From NCBI RefSeq assembly GCF_001028665.1, contig NZ_CP011505.1, positions 744,001 through 808,000 of the forward strand: DNA of 64,000 nucleotides, given 5' to 3'. Shown piece by piece: positions 26,840 through 35,242 of this stretch. The notes under the pieces are model-generated. The model had not been told where the DNA came from. It saw only the letters and a program-made list of their open reading frames with translations, and searched no databases. The first letter of the stretch is position 1. Each line of letters begins with the position of its first letter. This DNA comes from Burkholderia pyrrocinia (lineage in GTDB: Bacteria; Pseudomonadota; Gammaproteobacteria; Burkholderiales; Burkholderiaceae). Both the position numbers and the translations under genes were made by a program.

Positions 26840-28350
26840 GACTGGCCTCCCGCGATCAGCCGGTAAACCTGCTCCTCGGACGCGTCGGCGCCGGTCAGTT
26901 CCGCGACCTTGCGCCGGTCGCGCAGCACCGCGATTCGATGGCTCACGCGCACCACTTCGCCGATCTCCGACGAGATGAACAGGATCGCGAGCCCGGTCGC
27001 GCACAGCGCGAGCACGCGTTCCATGATGTCGAATTTCGCGGCGACGTCGATGCCGCGCGTCGGCTCGTCGAGGATCAGCAGCTTCGGGTCCGTCGCGAGC
27101 CAGCGCGCGAGCAGCACCTTCTGCTGGTTGCCGCCCGACAGCAGTCCGATCGGCTGCTCCGCGTCGCGCGCCTTGATGCCGAGCCGCGCGATATACGTGT
27201 CGGCGATCTCGCGCTGACGCGCGCGCCCGATCAGCCGCCACCAGCCGCGCCGCGCCTGCAGCGCGAGGATGATGTTCTCGCGGATCGACAGCGCGGCGAC
27301 GATGCCCTCCTTCTTGCGGTCTTCCGGGCAATACGCGATTCCGTGCCGGACCGCATCGTGCGGCGACGCCAGCCGCTTGCGCGCGCCGTCGATCTCGATC
27401 GCGCCGGTGTCGGTGCGCTCCGCCGCGAACGCGAGCTGCGCCGTTTCGGTGCGCCCCGAGCCGAGCAGCCCGGCGAGCCCGACGATTTCGCCGGGCCGCA
27501 CGTCGAGATCGAGCGGGCTCATCATCCCGCGCCGGCCGACCTGCTGCATCGACAGGAACGGCGCGGCCGTGCCGGCGGTGCGCTCGACCGCGGCGGCACC
27601 CGCCTGCAGCGTGTCGGACATCCGTTCGCGGCCGGTCATCTTCGCGACCAGCAGATCGACCGGCAGGTCGCGCGCCAGGTACTCGCCTTCGCGCTCGCCG
27701 TTGCGCATCACGGTGATCCGGTCGGACACCGCATAGGTCTGCTCAAGGAAATGCGTGACGAACAGGATCGCGATGCCCGACGCCTTCAGCCGGCGCAGCA
27801 CGGCGAACAGCCGCGCGACCTCGCCGTCGTCGAGGCTCGACGTCGGCTCGTCGAGAATCAGCACGCGCGCATCGACCGACACGGCGCGTGCGATCGCAAC
27901 CATCTGCTGCACGGCGATCGGATACGCGTCGAGCGAGCGCGTGACGTCGAGCGACAGGTCGAGTTCGGCCAGCGCCGCGCGCGAGCGCGCATGGATCGTG
28001 TTCCAGTCGATCGCGCCGCGCCGCATCGGCTGCCGGCCCGCGAAGATGTTCTCGGCGACCGACAGGTTCGCGCACAGGTTCACTTCCTGGTAAAGCGTCT
28101 GGATCCCGGCCGCCTCGGCTTCGCGCGGCGCGGCGAAACGCACCGGCTCGCCGCCGACGCGAATCTCGCCCGCATCGTGCGCATGCACGCCGGTGAGCAC
28201 GTTGATCAGCGTCGACTTGCCCGCGCCGTTCTGGCCCATCAGCGCGTGGATCTCGCCCGGAAACAGCCGGAAGTTCACGCGCTGCAGCGCGCTGACGCCC
28301 GGAAACGACTTGTCGATGCCGATCATCTCGACCACCGGCGGACTCGTCAT
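26836..28350 (-). CDS. ytfR: Sugar ABC transporter ATP-binding protein, YtfR-like
   Basis: A 504-residue double-cassette ATPase. First cassette: GQNGAGKST and LILDEPTSSLDDGE, with a variant signature YPIAVQQMVAIARA. Second cassette: GLLGSGRTE, SGGNQQKVLLARW and [13 protein letters not shown]. The ATG at 28350 has GGGAGGG upstream and is preferred over an in-frame ATG 12 nt earlier. It is encoded 72 bp after the binding-protein gene. Confidence 0.9.
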   Translation of the reverse strand: MTSPPVVEMIGIDKSFPGVSALQRVNFRLFPGEIHALMGQNGAGKSTLINVLTGVHAHDAGEIRVGGEPVRFAAPREAEAAGIQTLYQEVNLCANLSVAENIFAGRQPMRRGAIDWNTIHARSRAALAELDLSLDVTRSLDAYPIAVQQMVAIARAVSVDARVLILDEPTSSLDDGEVARLFAVLRRLKASGIAILFVTHFLEQTYAVSDRITVMRNGEREGEYLARDLPVDLLVAKMTGRERMSDTLQAGAAAVERTAGTAAPFLSMQQVGRRGMMSPLDLDVRPGEIVGLAGLLGSGRTETAQLAFAAERTDTGAIEIDGARKRLASPHDAVRHGIAYCPEDRKKEGIVAALSIRENIILALQARRGWWRLIGRARQREIADTYIARLGIKARDAEQPIGLLSGGNQQKVLLARWLATDPKLLILDEPTRGIDVAAKFDIMERVLALCATGLAILFISSEIGEVVRVSHRIAVLRDRRKVAELTGADASEEQVYRLIAGGQS

Positions 28351-28422
28351 GAACCCTCCCACGAAGCGGTTGCCGGACGACGGCGTGTCACGCGTGTCAC
28401 GCCGCCGCCCGTGCGGACCATG

Positions 28423-29385
28423 TCAGTATTTGCGGGTCGGCAGCACCTGCGCCGCGACGTTCATCGGGAACACCGTCTCGTTCGTCACGATGCGCTTGGG
28501 CAGCTGCTTGCCGGCGGCGACGTCCTTCACCGCGCTCATCAGCTGCGGGCCGAGCAGCGGGCTGCATTCGACGTCGACGTTGATCTTGCCGGCGATCATC
28601 GCCTGGAAGCCGCCCTTCGTCGCATCGAACGACACGACGGTCAGGTCCTTGCCGGGCTTGATCCCGGCCTCTTCCATCGCCTGGATCGCGCCGAGCGCCA
28701 TGTCGTCGTTGTGCGCGTAGACGACGTTGATCTGCTTGCCGTAGGTCTTCGCGAACGCTTCCATCACCTGCTTGCCGCCGGCGAGCGTGAAGTCGCCGCT
28801 CTGCGACGCGATCACCTTGAACTTCGGATTGTTCTTGATCACTTCGAGCAGGCCCGCGCGGCGATCGTTGGCCGGCGCCGAGCCGACCGTACCCTGCAGC
28901 TCGACGATGTTGATCGGGCCCGCGTCGTTCTTGTAGTGCTCTTCCATCCAGTGGCCGGCGCGCCGCCCTTCCTCGAGGAAGTCCGAGCCGATCATCGTCA
29001 CGTACAGCGACGGATCCTTCACGTCGATCCCGCGATCCGTCAGGATCACCGGGATGTGCGCGGCCTTCGCTTCGGTCAGCACCGGCTCCCAGCCCGATTC
29101 GACGACCGGCGAGAACGCGATCACGTCGACCTTCTGCGCAATGAACGAGCGGATCGCGCGGATCTGGTTCTCCTGCTTTTGCTGCGCGTCCGAGAATTTC
29201 AGGTTGATGCCGGCGTCCTTCGCCGCGCCCTTCACCGACACGGTGTTCGCGGTGCGCCACGCGCTTTCGGCGCCGACCTGCGAGAAACCGAGCGTGATCG
29301 GCTTTTGCTGCGCGAATGCGCCGGGCGCGAGTACCGTCGCCGCGGCGACGATCGCACCGGCCGCCAGCTTCCTGATGAATGTCAT
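28423..29385 (-). CDS. ytfQ: Periplasmic sugar-binding protein, YtfQ-like
   Basis: A 320-residue binding protein with a signal peptide (1-25, ending GAFA). YtfQ-like stretches include LGFSQVGAESAWRTANT, FSPVVESGWEPVLTEAK, GSDFLEEGRRAGHWMEEH and ECSPLLGPQLM. The closest known family binds galactofuranose or galactose. It is the first gene of its operon; the promoter must lie within 29386-29830. Confidence 0.88.
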   Translation of the reverse strand: MTFIRKLAAGAIVAAATVLAPGAFAQQKPITLGFSQVGAESAWRTANTVSVKGAAKDAGINLKFSDAQQKQENQIRAIRSFIAQKVDVIAFSPVVESGWEPVLTEAKAAHIPVILTDRGIDVKDPSLYVTMIGSDFLEEGRRAGHWMEEHYKNDAGPINIVELQGTVGSAPANDRRAGLLEVIKNNPKFKVIASQSGDFTLAGGKQVMEAFAKTYGKQINVVYAHNDDMALGAIQAMEEAGIKPGKDLTVVSFDATKGGFQAMIAGKINVDVECSPLLGPQLMSAVKDVAAGKQLPKRIVTNETVFPMNVAAQVLPTRKY

Positions 29386-29833
29386 GGTCCGTCTCCGATG
29401 ATGTCGTTGTATGCCGCGGCGCTGTTCTGATTCTGCTTGGCGCGCGGTTCAGGGCTGGGCCTGCCGGCCCGGCATGTATACCCCGGACCAGTCTAGGAAC
29501 AAGTCCGATAACCTTCCAATGAAATCTTGGATTGAAGCGATATCGGAATCGGCATACGTATAAACACCTAAGCGCGCGGGATGCCTGGAGTGGTGGTGGC
29601 GTCGGACGGGCCGTCTTGTATGTTTAAACCAGACCAGCACAGTACAGGCTGATCATCGCTGAGGTGACCGGACCGGATCGTGTAGCCTGGAATCGTCTGG
29701 AGTCGGCGAGTCCGCTCGCCAGTTCGTACCTGAGTCGATTGCGCACCTCCTCCGTGCTGGTCTTCTTGAAGCCCGAACGGTAGCCGAGTGGTTTGATACC
29801 AGTTCGCATGCACAAGAAAGGGATATAAAGACC
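29386..29833. other. Non-coding junction between sugar operon and mobile island
   Basis: 448 bp without a convincing gene. Base composition drops here from the GC-rich sugar operon toward the island. A minus-strand frame at 29624-29815 reads as a 63-residue peptide (MCMRTGIKPLGYRSGFKKTS...), unrecognised and without a ribosome site. The ytfQ promoter must be within this stretch, but no clear -35/-10 pair was found. Confidence 0.55.
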
Positions 29834-30020
29834 ATGTCCGGATCATCCGTAACGGTGGGCATCGGTGTGGCGAGTACCCATGTCGATGTAGCGTGACCGG
29901 GGGCTACCTTGTCAGCCGAACTGACACATATCAGCAACGACACCGAGAGGCACGTCTCGCTAGCTGTGAAGCGTCAAGGAGTTGTTGACCTAAGACGGAT
30001 CGTGTGGCCGAACGGCAAGT
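29834..30020 (+). pseudogene. IS110-family transposase N-terminal remnant
   Basis: Reads MSGSSVTVGIGVASTHVDVA, a stop, then PGATLSAELTHISNDTERHVSLAV, which is the N-terminus of IS110-type (DEDD) transposases. The first catalytic Asp, normally in VGIDV, is Gly, and a TGA interrupts the frame at codon 21. Only the first 60 or so codons remain before other IS sequence takes over. Confidence 0.6.
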
Positions 30021-30037
30021 GAGTTCTCTTATCCTAG

Positions 30038-31345
30038 CAGGCCGTTGAAATACCCATCGACCGGATTCAGACCACTCTCGCAAATGACATGAATTCGCTC
30101 AACGGTTCGGCAATTTTGTTGCGTCACGCCGGGTTCAGCGGTAGAGCCCGGCCGGCGAAGGTATTTCCCGCCAGATTTCCTGCATTACGCGCCCTGCGGA
30201 CGCACGAATCCCAACGTTCTCAGCCGCGTCAGGTTGTAGGCCGCCATCGTCAGCGTGAGCAACTGATCAACTTTCTCCAAGCCCCTCACCATCACCTGCC
30301 GGATCGGCCCGATCCGTTTGCCCCAGCCGAAGCACTGTTCGATGCATTTCCGTTTGCGCTGGCTCAGTGCGTAACCGAGATGCCGCGTCGTCCGACCATC
30401 GATTGCACTTCCGCCGGTGCGCTTCGTGTTGCGTGCGACGTGCGGCGTCACGTTGTATTCGCGGCAGGCCTTCACAAATCCACGCGTGTCGTACGCCTTG
30501 TCTGCGCCCACCGTAATACGCACGTCCGAACCCGACACATCGCGCAACATGTCCGTCGCCACTTTGCGTTCCGCTCGGCCATTCGCCTCGCTGGCCTGAA
30601 CGTTCACGACCAGACCGTGCCGGTTATCCGTCAGTACATGGCCCAGGTAACTCGGCAAGGCTGGCGCGGCATTGCTCTTGCGATAGAGCCGGCTCTCACC
30701 GTCGCTCTTCGATTCGTGCGTTTCATTACTGCGCGATTCGCCATGCCAATTGTCAGGCGGACGATCATCGTCCCCGCCATCCTTGCGCCGGATGCTCTTG
30801 TGGCTGGCCCACGCATGGATCAAGGTGCCGTCCACACTGAAGTGCTCGCCCGACAGCAAGCCGCGTTTATGCGCCGTTTCCACCGTCGCGTTGAACAGGT
30901 CAGTCACTGCGTCGAACTCGATCAGTCGATCCCGGTTCTTGCTGAACACCGAGTGATTCCACACCGCGTCTTCGATCGACAGGCCGACGAACCAACGGAA
31001 CAGAAGGTTGTACGAGATCTGCTCGACCAGCTGCCGCTCGCTGCGAATGCTGTACAGCACCTGAAGTAGCATCGCCCGCATCAGCTTCTCCTGCGCGATG
31101 CTCGGCCGACCGCCGTTGATGTCCGCTTCGTACATCGCCGAGAACTTGGCATCCATATTCGATAGCGCCTCGTTCATCCAAGTCCGGATCGGGCGCAGCG
31201 GATGCGTTTGCGGTACGAACTCCTCCAGTCTGACTGTACTGAACAGGGATTCGTTGTAGCTGTCGGTGCCTCGCATGCTGCCTTCGTGCCTTGGGATCGG
31301 GTTGGCTACATCGTGACGGATCGGCGGGGGTATTTCAACGGCCTG
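30038..31345 (-). mobile_element. IS5-family insertion sequence, intact
   Basis: 1308 bp bounded by perfect 18-bp terminal inverted repeats, CAGGCCGTTGAAATACCC, and flanked on both sides by CTAG (30034-30037 and 31346-31349), a 4-bp target duplication of the YTAR type made by IS5 elements. It contains one transposase gene. It has inserted into the upstream leader of a truncated IS3 orfA. Confidence 0.88.
30185..31276 (-). CDS. IS5-family transposase
   Basis: A 363-residue DDE transposase, full length with no internal stop. The N-terminal part carries the IS5 group block MDAKFSAMYEADINGGRPSI. The catalytic acids are Asp in FSVDGTLIHAW, Asp in TVGADKAYD and Glu in KCIEQCFGWGKR. A charged insert (about 165-215) rich in Asp, Glu and Ser separates the first two. 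It is likely active because both ends and the frame are intact. Confidence 0.92.
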   Translation of the reverse strand: MRGTDSYNESLFSTVRLEEFVPQTHPLRPIRTWMNEALSNMDAKFSAMYEADINGGRPSIAQEKLMRAMLLQVLYSIRSERQLVEQISYNLLFRWFVGLSIEDAVWNHSVFSKNRDRLIEFDAVTDLFNATVETAHKRGLLSGEHFSVDGTLIHAWASHKSIRRKDGGDDDRPPDNWHGESRSNETHESKSDGESRLYRKSNAAPALPSYLGHVLTDNRHGLVVNVQASEANGRAERKVATDMLRDVSGSDVRITVGADKAYDTRGFVKACREYNVTPHVARNTKRTGGSAIDGRTTRHLGYALSQRKRKCIEQCFGWGKRIGPIRQVMVRGLEKVDQLLTLTMAAYNLTRLRTLGFVRPQGA

Positions 31346-31365
31346 CTAGAGGCAAGGAGAACTCG

Positions 31366-31491
31366 ATGAAGAAGCGACACACTGAAGAACAGATCATTCG
31401 CATTCTGCGGGAAACCGAGAGCCGTGAAGAGCCGGTGAAAGACCTGTGCAAGCGGCACAGTCCCAACACCACACATCAACCGAATGTTTAA
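31366..31491 (+). pseudogene. IS3-family orfA, 5' fragment
   Basis: After an AAGGAGA site the frame begins MKKRHTEEQIIRILRETES and continues to VKDLCKRH, the start of an IS3-type OrfA helix-turn-helix. It diverges at about 31455 into unrelated sequence and stops at 31491. The rest of the element is missing. Confidence 0.65.
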
Positions 31492-31700
31492 TCCACCAGC
31501 GATTCGAATTAGTACGGGATCGGGCATTCGTCCCAAATCCATTGAATGTCGCAATGAAGCCATTGTCGGTTTGGTGTGCCCGGGTGGCTGAACTTGAACT
31601 GTACTTTGTAGCTTTGGCAATATACCCAATAAACGACCGGAGAATTCGCTGCCGTTGGAGGTCCAGATGAAACCATAGCCTGACTTAATTTCTTTCAAAA
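31470..31700 (-). pseudogene. Degenerate IS3-family orfB fragment
   Basis: On the minus strand, pieces in three frames match the end of an IS3 integrase core: QPPGHTKPT, then DNGFIATFNG, then WDECPIPY and FESLVD, corresponding to the usual PGKPTDNGFIESFNGRLRDEC...FESL block. Frameshifts and stops show long decay. From 31700 to 32008 no gene is seen; that AT-rich stretch probably holds the promoter of the next gene. Confidence 0.5.
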
Positions 31701-32008
31701 TCAATACCAGACACCAACAAATGCCAAACAATTCCCATTCTGAAATATTCCGTAATATTACGATGCTTTGACGTGACCCTAGAGCACGTTGTCATTACGG
31801 AAGTCGACTGATAGATTGATCTGAAGAGTGATGTGGATCCGCAACCGATAATGCACTATCTACGATCCCGAAATAAAGCTTACGATTCCATGGAGTTATC
31901 GAATTTCTAACTTGTTTTCGATCAACAACCAATTTCTTCAGGTAGATTGGCGACCTAGCCATCACCCCAGTACTTGTGATCCGTCACTAGGCAACACACC
32001 CTTAGAAC

Positions 32009-32359
32009 ATGACGAGGTATAGGTTGATTGAAAAAAAACCAATCTCAAGAAAAATTAATCTCATCCTGCTTTCGGTGATATCGATTTCGCTGCTGGAGAT
32101 ACTGTTGTTTATGCAGTGCGACAAAGTGGGCTGGCTATTCAAATCTTTGGCACAAGTCAATACCATCCTTCTCCTTATATACCCAGCCGCACTTGCAGCG
32201 TCACTTATTCTTACAACTATCTCCTACTTTAACCACTTCAAACAAAAATCAATTGGTCGCGAATTATTGCCAAGAAAATTGGCAATGCCATATCTGATTT
32301 TATTTATTGCACTAATCTGCATTTCGAGATTGGTGTCAATATCCGTTTGCGTTAAATAA
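32009..32359 (+). CDS. Small membrane protein, unrecognised
   Basis: A 116-residue protein with a basic N-terminus and three hydrophobic segments at about 17-35, 50-70 and 92-112. The codon use is AT-rich and unlike the flanking chromosomal genes, as is that of the next gene, which starts 20 bp later. They probably form an acquired operon. No family is recognised. Its place before a putative type I secretion substrate suggests an accessory membrane or immunity-like role, which is speculation. Confidence 0.55.
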   Translation: MTRYRLIEKKPISRKINLILLSVISISLLEILLFMQCDKVGWLFKSLAQVNTILLLIYPAALAASLILTTISYFNHFKQKSIGRELLPRKLAMPYLILFIALICISRLVSISVCVK

Positions 32360-32379
32360 TCTAAAAATGAGAGCAAATT

Positions 32380-33687
32380 ATGACCTCCGCGACTGTCGCA
32401 GGCTATACGATTTCCGGATTGGATAACGCTGCAGGCGTACAAAGCGCAGCACAGGCGTATCAGAATAATCCAGGTAATGCCACCCTCGTTGCTTATCAGG
32501 CTGCTTTGGCGAGTGCCGCCGCCGCCGCGACATCTCTTGTACCAGGAGAAGGTGCTGCTTTTGCAGGAAACTCGATTATCGCCAACATTTCGAATATCAT
32601 AACAAATGGCGCCTCGATGAGCGCCAACGATTTGTCAAGTGCATTCGCGTCAATTGCCGGGAACATTGCCACTATGGCAGGTCAGGGAGTTGAATTTTTA
32701 GGTCTCACTGGATCAAGTATAAACCCAATTTTTGGTGGCGGTGCATTTACATTGGGTGAGCTCATTAATGCAGTTGGTTTTATTGCATCTGCGACCGGAG
32801 CCGGAATAGATTCGGCAACGATTGCGAGTGTAATTTCACAAAACTTGCAATCTGCCGGACTATCTCCCGACTCAAGCGGAAACTATAGTCCGGCGTCGCT
32901 AAGCAGCTCGAATTTCGTTTGCGATTCCTCCAATGCAGCGACTATGTGGGACATAGTTCAAGGAAATAACGTTGACCAGATTAGCGCAACACAACAGAGC
33001 GGGGATGGTGTTGCGACGATTATTTCCAACGGAGGAAATGATGACATTATCGTTTCCCCCGGAATTGCTGGATCCGATTTTAATTTGACTTCCAACGGCG
33101 GGAATAGCGCGATAACCGGAGTGAACTCGGGTTCGACATCCGGCGGAAATTTTACCGTCAATGGAAGTCAAAACTCCACTTCTGCATCAAATAGCAATAT
33201 AAGTGTCGGCGCAAATTCGATCGAAAAAGTCAATGGTTCCGCTAATGACATCACCGTTGCCGGACCCGGCAGCGCTGTCACGATTGGTGGAAACGGGCAA
33301 AGTGCAAGTGCTTCTAACGATAACTACGTCAATTTTGCAAGCGGTGTATCAGGAACAGTAACGGTCGAGGGTAATTCCCGCACGGATGTTAGTGGCAGCG
33401 GTCTTACGATCTATGCCAGTGGCAACGAAAGCCTGGGTGTTACAGGCAGCGGAAACACCGTTGATGCCACGGGTGTTAATGATGGGATTTGGCTTAACGG
33501 AGCGAATGCGGTCGTAAATTTGTCAGGGCAAGGCGATTCGATCTACGGATCGAACGACACGATCTACGGCCAGAACAGCGACACATTTACCGTGAATGGC
33601 TCGGGCGACACGATCACGGATGGTACGAGTAGTACTACGCACTGGAAGCTGCGTCCGAGAGTGCAGCCCATAGCATGTCGTTGCTGA
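32380..33687 (+). CDS. Secreted beta-solenoid repeat protein, C-terminally truncated
   Basis: 435 residues. The N-terminal 150 residues are Ala/Ser/Gly-rich without a Sec signal peptide. From about residue 205 onward the chain is short Gly/Asn/Ser/Asp repeats (GNGQSASASNDNYVNFASG, GSGNTVDATGVNDGIWLNG, GQGDSIYGSNDTIYGQNSD) typical of parallel beta-solenoids in proteins exported by type I secretion. At about 33632 the repeat pattern stops mid-motif and the frame runs for 17 foreign residues into a TolC-like gene read in another frame. The C-terminal secretion signal is therefore lost. Confidence 0.7.
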   Translation: MTSATVAGYTISGLDNAAGVQSAAQAYQNNPGNATLVAYQAALASAAAAATSLVPGEGAAFAGNSIIANISNIITNGASMSANDLSSAFASIAGNIATMAGQGVEFLGLTGSSINPIFGGGAFTLGELINAVGFIASATGAGIDSATIASVISQNLQSAGLSPDSSGNYSPASLSSSNFVCDSSNAATMWDIVQGNNVDQISATQQSGDGVATIISNGGNDDIIVSPGIAGSDFNLTSNGGNSAITGVNSGSTSGGNFTVNGSQNSTSASNSNISVGANSIEKVNGSANDITVAGPGSAVTIGGNGQSASASNDNYVNFASGVSGTVTVEGNSRTDVSGSGLTIYASGNESLGVTGSGNTVDATGVNDGIWLNGANAVVNLSGQGDSIYGSNDTIYGQNSDTFTVNGSGDTITDGTSSTTHWKLRPRVQPIACRC

Positions 33688-33811
33688 CACTCGCTCAGCA
33701 AGCCTATACCGCGGCCGAACACCGTTACATCGTTGGTGTTGGCAACATCCTTGAATTGCTCAGTACGCAGACAACCTTGGTGGAGTTGCCCCTGTAATAC
33801 CGGACACAGCG

Positions 33812-34699
33812 TCACACTAAGGTTGCCGAATCCATCGAGCGCCGGAACTCGCGAGGCGAGCGGTATTTCAGCGCGCTATGGGGATGCTTCTCGTTGTAAT
33901 GCTCGAACGCGATGGCCAAGTTGCGTGCAGCAGTCGCTGCGTCCGGCTTCGGCATGAAGGCGACGTAGTCGCGTTTCATCGTCTTCACGAAGCTCTCGGC
34001 CATCCCATTACTTTGTGGGCTGCACACCGGTGTGGTCAATGGCTTCAGGCCGATGGCCACTGCGAATCGGCGCGTGTCGTCGGCCGTGTAGCCCGAACCG
34101 TTGTCGCTCAGCCACTCGATTTCGGATGGCGTATGCAGCTCGTTGCCAAACCGATTTTCCACTGCAGCCAGCATCACGTCTCGCACGATGTCGCCGCTGT
34201 GGCCTGCTGTCGTGGCCGCCCAGCTCATCGCCTCTCGGTCGCAGCAATCCAGCGCAAACGTCACCCGCAGCGGCTCGCCGTTGTCGCAGCGGAACTCGAA
34301 GCCGTCCGAGCACCATCGCTGATTGCTGCGCGCGACGGCCACCTTGCCATCGTGTCGACGTTGGGGGTGAGGCGGAAGCGGCCGGCGCTGCATCAGCAAC
34401 CCGTGCGTGCGCATGACGCGATAGATGCGCTTGGCATTGAACGGCACCAGCCCAACCGCGACGCGCTCGTTGCGCAATATGCCCCAAACCCGGCGATAGC
34501 CATAGCTGGGCAAATCGCCGATGACCCGGCGGATTTCCTCGACCGCGGTCGCGTCGTCAGTCTGCCTCGATTGACGGCCATCGCGCCACGTCGCCGGACG
34601 CGACAGTCGTGCCGATACGTTCGAGCGCGACACGCCGAGAACTTCACAAACCAGTTTCACTGGTCGTCCTCCGGCAGCGAGGGCGAGTGCGCTATCCAT
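33812..34699 (-). CDS. IS2-like transposase OrfB (integrase core)
   Basis: 295 residues with a complete DDE triad: Asp in [11 protein letters not shown], Asp in [11 protein letters not shown] and Glu in [15 protein letters not shown]. It overlaps orfA by 43 bp in a different frame. A run of seven A residues (34699-34705, minus strand) lies at the junction and is a standard slippery site for making the OrfAB fusion transposase. Confidence 0.9.
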   Translation of the reverse strand: MDSALALAAGGRPVKLVCEVLGVSRSNVSARLSRPATWRDGRQSRQTDDATAVEEIRRVIGDLPSYGYRRVWGILRNERVAVGLVPFNAKRIYRVMRTHGLLMQRRPLPPHPQRRHDGKVAVARSNQRWCSDGFEFRCDNGEPLRVTFALDCCDREAMSWAATTAGHSGDIVRDVMLAAVENRFGNELHTPSEIEWLSDNGSGYTADDTRRFAVAIGLKPLTTPVCSPQSNGMAESFVKTMKRDYVAFMPKPDAATAARNLAIAFEHYNEKHPHSALKYRSPREFRRSMDSATLV

Positions 34700-35022
34700 T
34701 TTTTTGCCCGGCCGTACTCGACTGCTTCGCGGAGAATCTCGTTCTCCATGGTCTTCTTGCCGAGCATCCGTTGCAGCTCACGAATCTGCTTGAGCGCGTC
34801 GGCCAGCTCTGAGGCGGGAACCACTTCCTCGCCAGCCTTGACCGCTGACAGGCTCCCGTCCTGGTACAGCTTGCGCCAGTGGAACAGTTGGTTCGGATTC
34901 ACGCCGTGCTGGCGCGCGACCATCGAAACCGATTTCCCCGGCTCGAAACTCTCGCGAACCATCGCCAGCTTCTGCTCCGCCGTCCAGCGCCGCCGGCGCT
35001 CCGGGCCCGTCAACACTTCCAT
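34657..35022 (-). CDS. IS2-like OrfA (helix-turn-helix protein)
   Basis: 121 residues from the ATG at 35022, which has AGGAAG just upstream. The HTH block is [40 protein letters not shown], followed by a leucine-zipper-like segment ([20 protein letters not shown]). It binds the IS ends and regulates transposition. Confidence 0.88.
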   Translation of the reverse strand: MEVLTGPERRRRWTAEQKLAMVRESFEPGKSVSMVARQHGVNPNQLFHWRKLYQDGSLSAVKAGEEVVPASELADALKQIRELQRMLGKKTMENEILREAVEYGRAKKWIAHSPSLPEDDQ

Positions 35023-35242
35023 CACTTCCTGCCTGGTGTTAGTCAAAAACACAGTCTTATGCCTACCCGTTATTGTAAGTGGGTGACTGTGTCCGGCGTT
35101 TCAGGGGGCTGCTCCACTTGGCTAATGCCAAGGATCGCAGAATTCAGACGCTGACGGACTGGGACAACGCCCGCATTGACTTGGCGTCGAAGCTTGGACG
35201 CTTGGATATGTCTTCTGTCTCTACACTTGGCGCACCCTGAAA

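Larger units (their letters stand above)
33781..35116 (-). mobile_element. IS3-family (IS2-like) insertion sequence, intact
   Basis: 1336 bp. The ends start TGGAGTTGCCCCTGTAATAC and TGGAGCAGCCCCCTGAAACG, both continuing CCGGACACAG, close to the terminal repeats of IS2. A 5-bp target duplication CTTGG sits at 33776-33780 and 35117-35121. It carries orfA and orfB in the -1 arrangement. It interrupts the TolC-like remnant. Confidence 0.88.
33633..35240 (+). pseudogene. TolC-like outer-membrane efflux protein, 3' remnant split by an IS
   Basis: The frame from 33633 reads YYALEAASESAAHSMSLLTL...GVGNILELLSTQTT, is cut by an insertion sequence at 33781, and resumes at 35117 with LANAKDRRIQTLTDWDNARI...KLGRL, ending at 35240. 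Removing the IS and one copy of its 5-bp duplication restores the frame exactly (TTG GCT AAT GCC). This is the C-terminal helical hairpin of a TolC/NodT-type channel. Its 5' part has been deleted up to the beta-solenoid gene. Confidence 0.7.
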
